From Clostridium grantii DSM 8605 (GTDB lineage Bacteria; Bacillota; Clostridia; Clostridiales; Clostridiaceae): a stretch of 64,000 nt of DNA. The position numbers were made by a program, and so were the translations under genes. A model generated the notes under the pieces. The model did not search any database and was not told the DNA's origin. It saw nothing but the letters and a program-made list of their open reading frames with translations. This document shows positions 53,129-62,563 of the stretch, in pieces (the stretch's first letter is position 1; every line of letters starts with the position of its first letter). The stretch spans positions 87,120-151,119 of the forward strand of contig NZ_FQXM01000010.1 in the NCBI RefSeq assembly GCF_900129965.1, given 5' to 3'.

Positions 53129-53533
53129 CTAGTTTCTAATCACAACAATCCCATAAACCAACTGTATAATACTAATAACTAAAAATTCCACACTAACAAG
53201 ATAAACATCAAGAATCATCATTTGAAGAATAATGCTTATAAGTAATACCCCACCCATAGTAATCCCTAAAATACAAGAAGTACTAGTATTTTTTATGAAA
53301 GTACTTATTCCAGCGATGAAATTACCTAAACCGAAAATCAAAATTGCAATAATTCCTGGTATAAACCAATTAGTAAAAAGAACTTTATCAAGCCATTCTT
53401 CAGGGAATTCTGGCGGAAAACTTCCAACTAATCCATTAGGGGAGGATACCATGGAAATACCTACTATAATAGCTGCAACAGCTATCAATAATTCAAATAT
53501 TCCATATAAATTTATAAACCATTTCTTTTTCAT
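53129..53533 (-). CDS. Hypothetical membrane protein (134 aa)
   Basis: The ATG at 53533 is preceded by TAGGAAGTG. Four predicted membrane helices (about 5-27, 50-72, 80-100, 108-130), Pro/Gly-rich loop PNGLVGSFPPEFPEEWL after the first. No recognised family. Part of the same operon. Confidence 0.65.
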   Translation of the reverse strand: MKKKWFINLYGIFELLIAVAAIIVGISMVSSPNGLVGSFPPEFPEEWLDKVLFTNWFIPGIIAILIFGLGNFIAGISTFIKNTSTSCILGITMGGVLLISIILQMMILDVYLVSVEFLVISIIQLVYGIVVIRN

Positions 53534-53537
53534 TTTT

Positions 53538-53867
53538 TCACTTCCTAATATAATTTTTTGATGCAAGTAACACAGATGAAAGTATAAGTGGAATAAATAA
53601 TATTCCTAACCAAATATAAGCTCCAATCAATCCATAGTTATGGTATTCACCATTTAGAAAAAATACTTTGTACAAGATTAAATCTAAAAATATAAAATTT
53701 ATAAAAAACAGCAATATCATTAAGATATAAGGAGAGAGCAATATTTGTTTGAAATTGTTATTTACAACTTTATATTGTAATAATGTTGATATACAAATAA
53801 TAATGAATGTAATTAATGCTATGATTATTCCGCCTGTAATGGAAGTAGCAGCTTTGATAAGAAACAT
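53538..53867 (-). CDS. Hypothetical membrane protein (109 aa)
   Basis: Three hydrophobic segments cover most of the protein (about 8-30, 42-70, 80-100). No recognised family. The ATG follows AAGGAGAAATTAAT on the minus strand, 12 bases after the DUF4173 stop, and the next gene starts 4 bases after its end, so these are one transcript. Confidence 0.65.
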   Translation of the reverse strand: MFLIKAATSITGGIIIALITFIIICISTLLQYKVVNNNFKQILLSPYILMILLFFINFIFLDLILYKVFFLNGEYHNYGLIGAYIWLGILFIPLILSSVLLASKNYIRK

Positions 53868-53879
53868 ATTAATTTCTCC

Positions 53880-55436
53880 TTAATTCTTAATTCTTAATTG
53901 TTTTATCTCATTTTTTCTAATATTAAACTCATACCAATGGGTATCAGAGTTAACATAATCAAGTGTTCTATCTATATATCTATCAACACTATCACTAATA
54001 TTAGTATATTTATTAGATTTATCCTTTAAAGAAGATATTTCCTCAAATGCATCAGCAGAAAGACTCATATTATAGGATATATCAAGTTTTCCAGTAGCGT
54101 TGTAGCGTTGAATATTCTTTTTAGCGATAAATCCATCTACATTAAAGAAATTAATTATTGTATACATAACTAATAAAGATACCAAAGTGCATTTTGAGAT
54201 GGATAATTTTTCACCAATAATACTTACCAGAGCAATTACTAGCAGTATAAATATTGTTATAATTGTATAATGTACATAAAATCTTAAATAAGTAAATCCA
54301 TAATAATTTTCATATAAGGAAAGCTTAAAATGAGATGAATAAAGCATATTAATAGTAAATAACACAATTAAGCATAATAAAATTTTAGATATTTTTTTTG
54401 CTTTGTTATTTTTGTATTCAATATATTTAGTTGTGAAATATACAATTGATAAATTTATTAAGGTGACTAATAAAAGTTGAAAAAATCCTGTTCGTGCATA
54501 ACTAGCATAGGTTATACCTGTGGGAAGGGATTTGCCACTAGTATATAGATAGCTAGATTGAATTAATGTAAACAGCAAGTAAACAAAACTTAAGGATATT
54601 AATAAAACTAATATAACAGAAGAATTAATAGTTGTTTTCTCGGATTTGTTCATTATCAATCTTTGTATAGGGTAATTAAAACTCCATATAAAACCAAAGG
54701 TAATTATAAAAATCAGGAAAATAATTAATATATGCCCGAAATTAAAATCAAAATTAAAATTTGAAAATAGGTGGGTAATATAGTAATTTACAATTAAATC
54801 TGAGGAAGATAATAAAAATAAAACAATAAATAAAACTGGTATGGTAACTAGTATTCCTAGTAATATGTCCTTATTAATAGACTTTAATTTATTTTTAGAA
54901 GTAAATAGTTCCTTCAAAAATGAGAAAGGTTTAAACATATTTTCAATGGTTAAAGGAAAAATCCTTTTAAAGAAATCCTGGAGAAAATTTAATTTATACC
55001 ATTCTAAAGAATTATAAACAATCAATAAAAAACTAAAAGTAAATAAAACAGGCACTATAACAATATTTATAGATCTTAAAATGATATTGTTATGAATAGT
55101 ATAGCTGAAGGATACTAATAAAGAAGGTATTAATAAAAACCAACCCATGCTTTTTCTGAATTTAATATTTTCTTTATTCACTACATAAAAGCAAACTAAA
55201 AGAACAACCCAGTAAATGAAAAATGAGATACCTATATTTTTTTCTACAAAAAATCTATCAAAAATTAAAGCTGACAAAAAAGTTACAATAATACTCCATA
55301 TTTTTAAACTAAGGGGTTTATTATTATCTATTGATTTTAATTCACTAGTTCTTTCTCTAGTCAATGTATGATATTCTAACCATTTATTATCTGATTTTGT
55401 TAAATCAATTTTATTAATATAATTTTCACCTTTCAT
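53880..55436 (-). CDS. DUF4173/DUF4153-type polytopic membrane protein
   Basis: 518 residues with about 12 hydrophobic segments and a soluble C-terminal tail (about 440-518). The phrases LFLLSSSDLIVNYYI and ITYASYARTGFFQLLLVTLINLSIVYF are characteristic of DUF4173. Function unknown. It follows the XRE regulator gene by 21 bases. The last codons (RIKN and stop) are encoded by AAGAATT heptamer repeats, the unit seen in the tandem array at 63813. Confidence 0.8.
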   Translation of the reverse strand: MKGENYINKIDLTKSDNKWLEYHTLTRERTSELKSIDNNKPLSLKIWSIIVTFLSALIFDRFFVEKNIGISFFIYWVVLLVCFYVVNKENIKFRKSMGWFLLIPSLLVSFSYTIHNNIILRSINIVIVPVLFTFSFLLIVYNSLEWYKLNFLQDFFKRIFPLTIENMFKPFSFLKELFTSKNKLKSINKDILLGILVTIPVLFIVLFLLSSSDLIVNYYITHLFSNFNFDFNFGHILIIFLIFIITFGFIWSFNYPIQRLIMNKSEKTTINSSVILVLLISLSFVYLLFTLIQSSYLYTSGKSLPTGITYASYARTGFFQLLLVTLINLSIVYFTTKYIEYKNNKAKKISKILLCLIVLFTINMLYSSHFKLSLYENYYGFTYLRFYVHYTIITIFILLVIALVSIIGEKLSISKCTLVSLLVMYTIINFFNVDGFIAKKNIQRYNATGKLDISYNMSLSADAFEEISSLKDKSNKYTNISDSVDRYIDRTLDYVNSDTHWYEFNIRKNEIKQLRIKN

Positions 55437-55457
55437 AAAATCACCTCATTTATTTTT

Positions 55458-55664
55458 TTAATCTTTTTCGTATTCTAAAATGTCTCCAGGCTGACAATCT
55501 AATTCTCTACATATTGCCTCCAGTGTTGAAAATCTTATTGCTTTAGCTTTTCCAGTCTTTAGCACAGATAAATTTGCATTTGTAATCCCAACTTTTTCAG
55601 CTAAAGTGGAAAGTGAAATCTTTCGTTTTGCCATCATGACATCTAAATTAACAATAATAGCCAT
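55458..55664 (-). CDS. XRE-family transcriptional regulator (YozG-like)
   Basis: A 68-residue, single helix-turn-helix protein: MAIIVNLDVMMAKRKISLSTLAEKVGITNANLSVLKTGKAKAIRFSTLEAICRELDCQPGDILEY. The length and sequence match the small Cro/CI-like regulators found next to DUF2975 genes. It is expected to repress its own operon. Ribosome site CGGAGG. Confidence 0.92.
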   Translation of the reverse strand: MAIIVNLDVMMAKRKISLSTLAEKVGITNANLSVLKTGKAKAIRFSTLEAICRELDCQPGDILEYEKD

Positions 55665-55677
55665 AGTATTCCTCCGT

Positions 55678-56166
55678 TTATATAGTTAAATCATTTTCCT
55701 CTTTTACTTGAACCGCTTGTTGAAATACTTTAGAAAGTATCAATATAAAGCAACCTGCAAAGAAAAATATTAAAGCTTCAAAATCAGTATGAATGCCTGT
55801 AAAATCATAGCTTATGATATCGAAATCTTTATATTGTTTGTTACAAAAGAAATTTATTATGTAACTTGTGGTTATAATAAAACAGCATACTGAAATTCTT
55901 TCTAAACTACGTACATTATCAGAAACAAAAGGAGTTACTTTTATTAAGGTACCAACTATTTTTCTAAGATAGTACAAAATAGCTAGAGAAGAAATTCCTC
56001 CAATTACAAATAGGCTATAGGTTATTGTTAAGCTTAAATTTATGTGACCAGTATCTAAAATAAATTTAACAAAAGTTATAACCCATAAAATCAATCCTCC
56101 AACCATTAATAGATCAAGTAAAATTCTTAAAACTGATGATAGTGACATTTGGCCATAGTATTTCAT
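55678..56166 (-). CDS. DUF2975 membrane protein
   Basis: 162 residues from the ATG at 56166 (GGGAGG upstream). Four membrane helices at about 12-35, 47-70, 92-110 and 128-150; the FVSDNVRSLERIS phrase between helices 2 and 3 is the family hallmark (F...N...LR.I). First gene of the operon and paired with the XRE regulator 13 bases downstream, a very common DUF2975/HTH pairing of unknown function. Confidence 0.85.
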   Translation of the reverse strand: MKYYGQMSLSSVLRILLDLLMVGGLILWVITFVKFILDTGHINLSLTITYSLFVIGGISSLAILYYLRKIVGTLIKVTPFVSDNVRSLERISVCCFIITTSYIINFFCNKQYKDFDIISYDFTGIHTDFEALIFFFAGCFILILSKVFQQAVQVKEENDLTI

Positions 56167-56329
56167 GAAAAATCCTCCCAAAGAATGGTTTTTTAGTAAA
56201 TCATATTAAAGTAATAATACAATATTTAATCTTGAAAAGCAATATAAAATTATTAAATATTAATAAAAAATTATTGATAAACAATAAAAATAAGTTTATT
56301 TATTTGGATAATAATAAGATAAAAAGTAT

Positions 56330-56353
56330 TGATAAAAAGTATTGATAAAAATG
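56330..56353 (+). repeat. Short direct repeat in the A+T-rich gap before the nitroreductase gene
   Basis: AAAAAGTATTGATAA occurs twice in tandem near 56330-56353, within the very A+T-rich 273-base gap 56182-56454. No other feature is convincing there; TATAAT at 56370 may be a -10 element for the gene at 56455. Confidence 0.35.
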
Positions 56354-56454
56354 TTAAAGAGTAGTATCATATAATTAACAACAATTATTAAGTAATAACA
56401 ATTAAGCATAACAAATTATAAATATAAAAATAGATTGATAAGGGTGGTAATTAA

Positions 56455-57072
56455 ATGAATACATTAAAAGAACTTTATAATGAAAGAAGATCCGTTAATT
56501 TTTTCGATAAAAATAAAAAAGTTGATGATAAAGTATTACAAGATATAGTTAATTTAGCAGTATTAGCTCCTTCGGCTTTTAATCTTCAACCATGGGAAAT
56601 TATTGCTGTTAAATCAGATGAGGCAAAACAAAGATTATTGCCTCTAGCAATGAATCAACCTAAGGTAGTAGAAGCACCAGTAACATTAATTGTTTTGGGA
56701 GATAGAAATGGATATTCAAAAGAAAATGTTATGTGGGATGAAATAGCATCTATGATGAAGGATGATAAAAAATTAGAAGCAACTCAAGGTTTTGCAGCTA
56801 TGCTTTACGGTACCAGTGAAGAAAGAAAAATAAAGTTTGCAGAAAGTAATGCAGGATTGCTAGCTATGTCACTTATGTATGCTGCAAAGTATTATGGGGT
56901 AGAATCTCATGCTATGAGTGGAATAGATTTTGAAGGAATAAAGAAAGAATTCAATATAGATGGTGAAAAAGAAGTTGTAATGCTTATTACACTAGGATAT
57001 TTTGATGAAGTACAATCATTGTACCCTAGAAGCAAGAGAAAATTATATGATGAAATAGTTAAAGAAGTATAA
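56455..57072 (+). CDS. Nitroreductase-family FMN enzyme
   Basis: A 205-residue NAD(P)H/FMN oxidoreductase: the N-terminal ERRSVNFFDKNKKVDD and VLAPSAFNLQPWEIIAVKS contact FMN, and MLITLGYFDE lies near the C-terminus. NfsB/YdgI-like enzymes reduce nitroaromatics or quinones; the physiological substrate is unknown. Ribosome site AAGGGTGG; terminator at 57079. Confidence 0.92.
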   Translation: MNTLKELYNERRSVNFFDKNKKVDDKVLQDIVNLAVLAPSAFNLQPWEIIAVKSDEAKQRLLPLAMNQPKVVEAPVTLIVLGDRNGYSKENVMWDEIASMMKDDKKLEATQGFAAMLYGTSEERKIKFAESNAGLLAMSLMYAAKYYGVESHAMSGIDFEGIKKEFNIDGEKEVVMLITLGYFDEVQSLYPRSKRKLYDEIVKEV

Positions 57073-57078
57073 AAATAG

Positions 57079-57104
57079 GCCCTTGAGAAATCAAGGGCTT
57101 TATT
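57079..57104 (+). terminator. Terminator of the nitroreductase gene
   Basis: GCCCTTGA pairs with TCAAGGGC around GAAA, followed by TTTATTAATTTT. Confidence 0.75.
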
Positions 57105-57211
57105 AATTTTATGAAAGCAAGGGAAAAATTATTTTGCTTAAATTGAAAACAAATCATATAAGGAGTATGATATTAATAATAAATTATATATGAGCTAAAG
57201 GAGAATTTAAC

Positions 57212-57970
57212 ATGAAAAAATGGAGTAAAAAAAAGAAAATATTATTAGGCTTATTAGTAATATTTTTAGCAATAAGTGGATATGTAGCAAATTATCTTAG
57301 TTTTTCTTATAAGGCAGATGAACAAGCACTTCAAGCTATGGTAACAGACACTAAAGTCATTGTAGAAAATTTAGATGATAGAATAGTTTTAAAACCTATT
57401 GACGAAGATATAAAAGCGGGATTTATTTTTTATCCAGGAGGGCAAGTTGAACCTGAAAGTCATGCTTATACAGGATATGAAATTGCTAAGAATGGATATA
57501 TGGTTGTTATACCTAAAATGCCATTTAATCTTGCTATTTTTGGAATTAACCGTTCAAATGAAATAATGAATGATTTTCCAGAGATAGATAAATGGTATCA
57601 AGGAGGATTTTCTTTGGGTGGGGCTATGTCTTGTGTATATGCAAAAGAAAATTTTGCAAAACTACAAGGGCTAATATTATATGCGGGTTATACTACAGAA
57701 AAATACGATCTTTCGCAAACAGATATAAAAGTGAAATCTATTTCAGCAGAATTAGATGGGTTAGCAACTAAAGAGAAAATAAATGAAGGAAAGAAATATA
57801 TGCCATCGGATACTATTTATGTTGAAATAAAAGGGGGAGATCATACTCAATTTGGAGTTTATGGTGATGGACAGGTTCAAAAGGGAGATAATCCTGCGGA
57901 GATTACAAGAGAAGAACAACAAAAAATAATGATAGAAGAAACATTAGAATTTTTAGAGAGTGAATCTTAA
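57212..57970 (+). CDS. Membrane-anchored alpha/beta hydrolase
   Basis: 252 residues: basic N-terminus and one membrane helix (about 10-30), then a small alpha/beta-hydrolase domain of the Abhydrolase_5 type with oxyanion region FIFYPGGQVEP, nucleophile elbow GGFSLGGAMS (Ser in GFSLGG near residue 132), and a late His in KGGDHTQFG. The catalytic residues look complete, so it is probably an active extracellular esterase or peptidase; the substrate is unknown. Confidence 0.85.
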   Translation: MKKWSKKKKILLGLLVIFLAISGYVANYLSFSYKADEQALQAMVTDTKVIVENLDDRIVLKPIDEDIKAGFIFYPGGQVEPESHAYTGYEIAKNGYMVVIPKMPFNLAIFGINRSNEIMNDFPEIDKWYQGGFSLGGAMSCVYAKENFAKLQGLILYAGYTTEKYDLSQTDIKVKSISAELDGLATKEKINEGKKYMPSDTIYVEIKGGDHTQFGVYGDGQVQKGDNPAEITREEQQKIMIEETLEFLESES

Positions 57971-57997
57971 TAAAGAGTATAATATTTCAAATATAGC

Positions 57998-58026
57998 TTG
58001 AATTTTTAAGTGAAAGGATGTAAAAT
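57998..58026 (+). promoter_or_regulatory. Promoter of the S-box leader
   Basis: TTGAAT (57998-58003), 17-base spacer, TAAAAT (58021-58026), about 20 bases before the riboswitch P1 stem. Confidence 0.55.
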
Positions 58027-58048
58027 ATCTTTAATTTAATAAAAAATT

Positions 58049-58156
58049 CTTATCAAGAGTGGTGGAGGGACGAGCCCGTTGAAACCCAGCAACAGCTAAT
58101 TATCATATATAATTAGAATTGTGCTAAATCTTGCAGGATAAAACCTGAGGGATAAG
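58049..58156 (+). promoter_or_regulatory. SAM-I (S-box) riboswitch aptamer
   Basis: The conserved core is intact: P1 CTTATC/GATAAG (58049, 58151), then CAAGAG-GGTGGAGGGA, CGAGCCC-GTTGAAACCCAGCAAC, GTGCTAAATCTTGCAG and CCTGAGGGATAAGGAG. With SAM bound, P1 forms and the downstream terminator (58191-58224) folds, so metY-metA are turned off when methionine is plentiful. Confidence 0.97.
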
Positions 58157-58190
58157 GAGAGGTAATTATGAAATACTAAAAGTATATTCT

Positions 58191-58224
58191 ACCACTTCTT
58201 AATTTAAAGAGGTGGTTTTTATTA
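58191..58224 (+). terminator. Riboswitch-controlled terminator
   Basis: ACCACTTCTT pairs with AAGAGGTGGT around AATTTA, followed by TTTTATTATAG; the expression platform of the S-box leader, 30 bases before the metY start. Confidence 0.85.
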
Positions 58225-58253
58225 TAGTAAACAAATAAAAAGGGGGCTTTTTT

Positions 58254-59531
58254 TTGCAAAAAGAATTTAGAAAAGGGACTATATGTATACAAGGTAATTA
58301 CAATCCTAAATCAGGGGAACCAAGGGTACTGCCTATTTATCAAAGCACAACCTATAAATACTCTGATCCAGATGAAGTAGCGGAGCTATTTGATTTAAAA
58401 AGAGAGGGTCACATGTATTCTAGGATAAGTAATCCGACAGTTGGAGCTTTAGAAGACAAAGTAAATTTACTAGAAGGTGGAGTAGGGGCGCTAGCGGTTT
58501 CATCAGGTCAATCTGCATCTCTTGTAACATTTCTAAATATTTGCCAAAGTGGGGAGCATATAGTGGCAGCTTCAACAATTTATGGAGGTACCACTAACTT
58601 ATTAGCAGCTACATTAAAAAAATTAGGTTTAGAAGTAACTTTTGTAGATCCAGATGCTAGTGAAGATGAAATTATAAGCAAATTTAAAGACAATACTAGA
58701 GCTTTATTTGGAGAAACTATAGGAAATCCAGGATTAAATGTGTTGGATTTTGAGAAATTTGCTAAAGTTGCAGAAGCTATGGAAGTACCTTTTATAGTTG
58801 ACAATACCTTAGCTACTCCATATTTATGTAACCCATTAAAACATGGAGCAAATATAGTTGTTCATTCTGCAACAAAATATATTGATGGCCATGCTACAAG
58901 TATTGGTGGGATTATTGTTGATGGAGGTAATTTTAATTGGGATAACGGTAAATATCCAGAATTAACTGAACCAGATGAAAGTTATCATGGAGTTAAGTAT
59001 GTTGAAACTTTTGGTAAAGCCGCTTATATAACTAAAGCTAGAGTTCAACTACTAAGGGATTTAGGATGTTGTTTAAGTCCATTTAATGCTTTTATTATGC
59101 ATACAGGTCTTGAAACTTTACACTTAAGAATGGAAAGACATAGTGAAAATGCTTTAAAGTTAGCTGAATTTTTAGAGAATCACCCTAAGGTAAATTGGGT
59201 AAGCTATCCTAAACTAGAAAGCCATAAAAGCAAAGAATTAAGTGATAAATACTTACCAATTGGAGCTAGTGGAATAATGACTTTTGGAATAAAAGGTGGG
59301 TTAGAAGCTTCTAAAACGTTCACTAGAAGCTTAAAAATAGCAGCACTAGTAGTTCATTTAGGTGATGCTAGAACTTCAGTACTTCATCCAGCTAGTACAA
59401 CTCACAGACAATTAAGTGAAGAAGCGCAAAAGGCGTCAGGAGTACTTCCTGATATGATGAGGGTTTCCGTTGGTATAGAAGATATAAGAGATTTAATAGA
59501 GGATTTTGATCAAGCATTAAATAATTGCTAG
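58254..59531 (+). CDS. metY: O-acetylhomoserine sulfhydrylase (MetY)
   Basis: A 425-residue Cys/Met-metabolism PLP enzyme of the long MetY class (MetB/MetC are near 380). PLP lysine Lys208 lies in HSATKYIDGHATSIGG; other motifs are SGQSASL, TIYGGTTNLL and HLGDARTSVLHPASTTH. It makes homocysteine from O-acetylhomoserine and sulfide. The start is TTG at 58254 with AAGGGGG upstream. It lies behind the S-box riboswitch and 17 bases before metA, forming a two-step route to homocysteine. Confidence 0.95.
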   Translation: MQKEFRKGTICIQGNYNPKSGEPRVLPIYQSTTYKYSDPDEVAELFDLKREGHMYSRISNPTVGALEDKVNLLEGGVGALAVSSGQSASLVTFLNICQSGEHIVAASTIYGGTTNLLAATLKKLGLEVTFVDPDASEDEIISKFKDNTRALFGETIGNPGLNVLDFEKFAKVAEAMEVPFIVDNTLATPYLCNPLKHGANIVVHSATKYIDGHATSIGGIIVDGGNFNWDNGKYPELTEPDESYHGVKYVETFGKAAYITKARVQLLRDLGCCLSPFNAFIMHTGLETLHLRMERHSENALKLAEFLENHPKVNWVSYPKLESHKSKELSDKYLPIGASGIMTFGIKGGLEASKTFTRSLKIAALVVHLGDARTSVLHPASTTHRQLSEEAQKASGVLPDMMRVSVGIEDIRDLIEDFDQALNNC

Positions 59532-59548
59532 AAGGGAAGGAGTAGTAT

Positions 59549-60466
59549 ATGTCTATAGTCGTACCTGAAAATTTGCCAGCAGTAGATATATTAAAAGAAG
59601 AAAATATATTTGTTATGACTGATGAAAGAGCAACACATCAAGATATAAGGCCACTTAGAATTCTTATTTTAAACCTTATGCCTACAAAAATAAATACTGA
59701 AACTCAATTAGTAAGATTAATAGGGAATACTGCTTTGCAAGTTGAAATGGTATTGCTTAATACTAAGACTCATGAGAGTACTAATACCTCTTATGAACAT
59801 TTAAACGCTTTTTACAAAACCTTTGATGAAATAAAACATGAGAAATTTGATGGAATGATAATAACGGGAGCACCAGTAGAAAAAATGGATTTTGAAGAAG
59901 TGGACTATTGGGAAGAATTAAAAGAAATTATGGAATATTCAAAACATAATGTAACTTCAACTCTTCATATTTGTTGGGGAGCTCAAGCAGGACTTTATTA
60001 TCACTATGGTATAGGAAAGCATATGCTAGATAAAAAAATGTTTGGAGTATTCACTCACAAAGTAAATAATAAAAAATGTGAGTTGATGAGAGGGTTCGAT
60101 GATTTTTTTAATGCGCCACATTCAAGACATACAGGTGTTGATAGAAAAGATATTTTAAATCATCCTGATGTGGAGCTTATAGCTGAATCTAAAGAAGCTG
60201 GAGTTTATATAGCTATGTCAGAAGAGGGAAGACAAATATTTGTTACTGGACATTCAGAATACGATGCAGATACTTTAAAATTAGAATATGACAGAGATAT
60301 AAATAACGGACATTTAATAGAAGTACCAGTAAATTATTTTGAAGATGATGACCCAACCAAAGAGCCTATGGTTACTTGGAGAAGCGGTGCAAATCTTTTG
60401 TTTTCTAATTGGTTAAATTACTATGTTTATCAAAAGACACCGTATAACTTAATGGAAATTAAATAG
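59549..60466 (+). CDS. metA: Homoserine O-acetyltransferase (MetA)
   Basis: A 305-residue MetA-family enzyme with catalytic Cys142 (HICWGAQAG) and the HSEYD motif (VTGHSEYD). The residue that decides the acyl donor is Glu111 (ITGAPVE), which in characterised MetA proteins means acetyl-CoA; succinyl enzymes have Gly there. This agrees with the O-acetylhomoserine-using MetY just upstream. Co-transcribed with metY under the SAM riboswitch. Confidence 0.95.
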   Translation: MSIVVPENLPAVDILKEENIFVMTDERATHQDIRPLRILILNLMPTKINTETQLVRLIGNTALQVEMVLLNTKTHESTNTSYEHLNAFYKTFDEIKHEKFDGMIITGAPVEKMDFEEVDYWEELKEIMEYSKHNVTSTLHICWGAQAGLYYHYGIGKHMLDKKMFGVFTHKVNNKKCELMRGFDDFFNAPHSRHTGVDRKDILNHPDVELIAESKEAGVYIAMSEEGRQIFVTGHSEYDADTLKLEYDRDINNGHLIEVPVNYFEDDDPTKEPMVTWRSGANLLFSNWLNYYVYQKTPYNLMEIK

Positions 60467-60470
60467 TTGA

Positions 60471-60506
60471 GAAAAGGACACTTAAAAGAGTGTCCTTTTC
60501 TATTCC
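60471..60506 (+). terminator. Terminator of the metY-metA operon
   Basis: GAAAAGGACACT pairs with AGTGTCCTTTTC around TAAAAG, followed by TATTCCTATTTTC. Confidence 0.75.
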
Positions 60507-60579
60507 TATTTTCAGCTAAGATGGTATAATATACATAGAGTTACCACAAGTAAATATTTAGGATATGGAGTGATTTTTT

Positions 60580-61056
60580 TTGATTTATACGAGTATATAT
60601 AATTCTAAAATAGGATTTTTGAAGATACAAGCAAATGATATAGGTATAATTTCAATAGAATTTATGGAAAGTTTAACTGATGAGAGTTATGAAATTTTAA
60701 ATGAAGTAGCCATTATAAAACAATGCATTAAAGAGATTGAAGAATATTTTGAAGGAAAAAGAAAATCTTTTGATGTAAATATAATAATGGAAGGTACTGA
60801 TTTTCAAAAGAAAGTTTGGAAAGAGCTTATGAATATTCCTTATGGAGAAACTTGTAGTTACAAAGATATAGCTGTTAGAATAGGGAGTCCTAAAGCTAGT
60901 AGAGCTGTTGGAGGGGCAAATAATAAAAACAAAATACCCATAATAATTCCTTGCCATAGAGTGGTAGGGGCTAAGGGAAGTCTTGTAGGTTATGCTGGGG
61001 GAATTAATAAGAAAATAATATTATTAGACAATGAGAGGAATGGTTTGCATGAATAG
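60580..61056 (+). CDS. ogt: Methylated-DNA--protein-cysteine methyltransferase
   Basis: A 158-residue Ogt/MGMT protein with the acceptor Cys125 in IIPCHRVVG, the HTH Arg finger in SPKASRAVGGANNKN, and YGETCSYKDIA. It directly removes alkyl groups from O6-methylguanine. The start is TTG (TATGGAG upstream). Its last codons overlap the pepD start (ATGAATAG), so the two are translationally coupled. Confidence 0.93.
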   Translation: MIYTSIYNSKIGFLKIQANDIGIISIEFMESLTDESYEILNEVAIIKQCIKEIEEYFEGKRKSFDVNIIMEGTDFQKKVWKELMNIPYGETCSYKDIAVRIGSPKASRAVGGANNKNKIPIIIPCHRVVGAKGSLVGYAGGINKKIILLDNERNGLHE

Positions 61057-62506
61057 AATTTTATCAAATTTAAAGCCTAAAGAAGTATTTCATTATTTTG
61101 AAGAAATAAGTGAAATACCAAGAGGATCAGGAAATGAACAGGAAATATCAAATTATCTTGTTCAATTTGCAAAAAATAATAATTTAGAATATTTTCAGGA
61201 TGAATTTTTAAATGTAATAATAAAAAAACCAGGAACAAATGGATATGAAAATTCACCTATTGTTATATTACAGGGACATATGGATATAGTTTGTGAAAAA
61301 AGTGAAGAAATATATCATGACTTTTTAAAGGACCCATTAAAATTAAGAATCAATGAAGATTTTGTTAAAGCTACAGGAACAACACTTGGAGCAGATAACG
61401 GAATAGCTGTAGCTTATGCACTGGCTATATTAGCAAGTAAGGATATTCAACACCCACCTATAGAGGTTTTAATAACTACAGAAGAAGAAACAGGAATGGG
61501 TGGAGCAGCAAATCTAGATGGAAACATGTTAGAGGGTAAGATTTTAATAAATATAGATTCAGAAGAAGAAGGAGAATTACTTACTAGTTGCGCTGGAGGA
61601 GTTAGAAGTAAAGTTAAACTTCCTATAAACTGGGTGGAATTACAAAGTGAATATAAATTTGTAATGCTTAAAATAAAAGGTTTAAAAGGCGGCCATTCAG
61701 GAATGGAGATTGTCAAAGGTAGAGGAGTAGCATCAAAATTGATTGGCAGAGTACTTTTTGATATAGCAAAAGATATCGAATTTTATTTATCAAGTATTAA
61801 AGCTGGAGCCAAAATGAACGCCATACCAAGAAATGCAGAAGCAACTTTATTAATAAGTGATATAGAAGTTAAAAAACTATCAGAATTAGTTGATAAGTGG
61901 AATGAAATTTTTAAGAATGAATTAAAAGGGATAGATGATGACGTATTGTTAGAAATGAATATTTTAGAGGAAAAATCAAAAAAGGTTTTTTCTAAAAAAA
62001 CTAGAAATAGGGTAATAAATATTCTGACTACAATGCCTCAAGGAGTTCAAACTATGAGCAATGATATATGCGGATTGGTACAAAGTTCAACTAATTTAGG
62101 CGTAGTTTCAACTGAAGAGGATTGTGTTATGTTTGAAAGTGCAGTAAGAAGTTCTATAGGATCACTAAAAGATGAAATTACAAATAGAATTAAAGTAGTT
62201 GCAAAAGTGAATCAAGCAAAACAAACATTAGTATCATCATATCCAGAGTGGCAATATAAAAAAGATTCTTATATAAGAGATTTATTTGGTAGTGTTTATG
62301 AAAAAATGTATGGCGATAAACCTAAGATAACTGCAATCCATGCAGGGTTAGAGTGTGGTTTATTAAAAGAAAAACTAGGAGACATTGATATGATTTCTTT
62401 TGGACCAAATATGTTTGATGTTCATACGCCAGAGGAAAGACTTAGTATTTCTTCTACGGAAAGAACTTGGAAATATCTTTTGAAGGTGCTTAAGGAAATA
62501 AAGTAA
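61049..62506 (+). CDS. pepD: Aminoacyl-histidine dipeptidase (PepD, M20 family)
   Basis: 485 residues from the ATG at 61049, the normal PepD size. Zinc-ligand motifs: GHMDIV (His first ligand), GADNGIA (bridging Asp), the catalytic/ligand pair TTEEETGMGG, and a late IHAGLECG; the M20 lid domain has KGGHSGMEI. It cleaves Xaa-His and other dipeptides in the cytosol. The overlap with ogt is in keeping with a small operon, though the functions are unrelated. Confidence 0.93.
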   Translation: MNRILSNLKPKEVFHYFEEISEIPRGSGNEQEISNYLVQFAKNNNLEYFQDEFLNVIIKKPGTNGYENSPIVILQGHMDIVCEKSEEIYHDFLKDPLKLRINEDFVKATGTTLGADNGIAVAYALAILASKDIQHPPIEVLITTEEETGMGGAANLDGNMLEGKILINIDSEEEGELLTSCAGGVRSKVKLPINWVELQSEYKFVMLKIKGLKGGHSGMEIVKGRGVASKLIGRVLFDIAKDIEFYLSSIKAGAKMNAIPRNAEATLLISDIEVKKLSELVDKWNEIFKNELKGIDDDVLLEMNILEEKSKKVFSKKTRNRVINILTTMPQGVQTMSNDICGLVQSSTNLGVVSTEEDCVMFESAVRSSIGSLKDEITNRIKVVAKVNQAKQTLVSSYPEWQYKKDSYIRDLFGSVYEKMYGDKPKITAIHAGLECGLLKEKLGDIDMISFGPNMFDVHTPEERLSISSTERTWKYLLKVLKEIK

Positions 62507-62563
62507 TGGGATTTGAATTAGTTTAGTGGTAATTGATACTTGAGAAAAAAGACGAACTACCTC

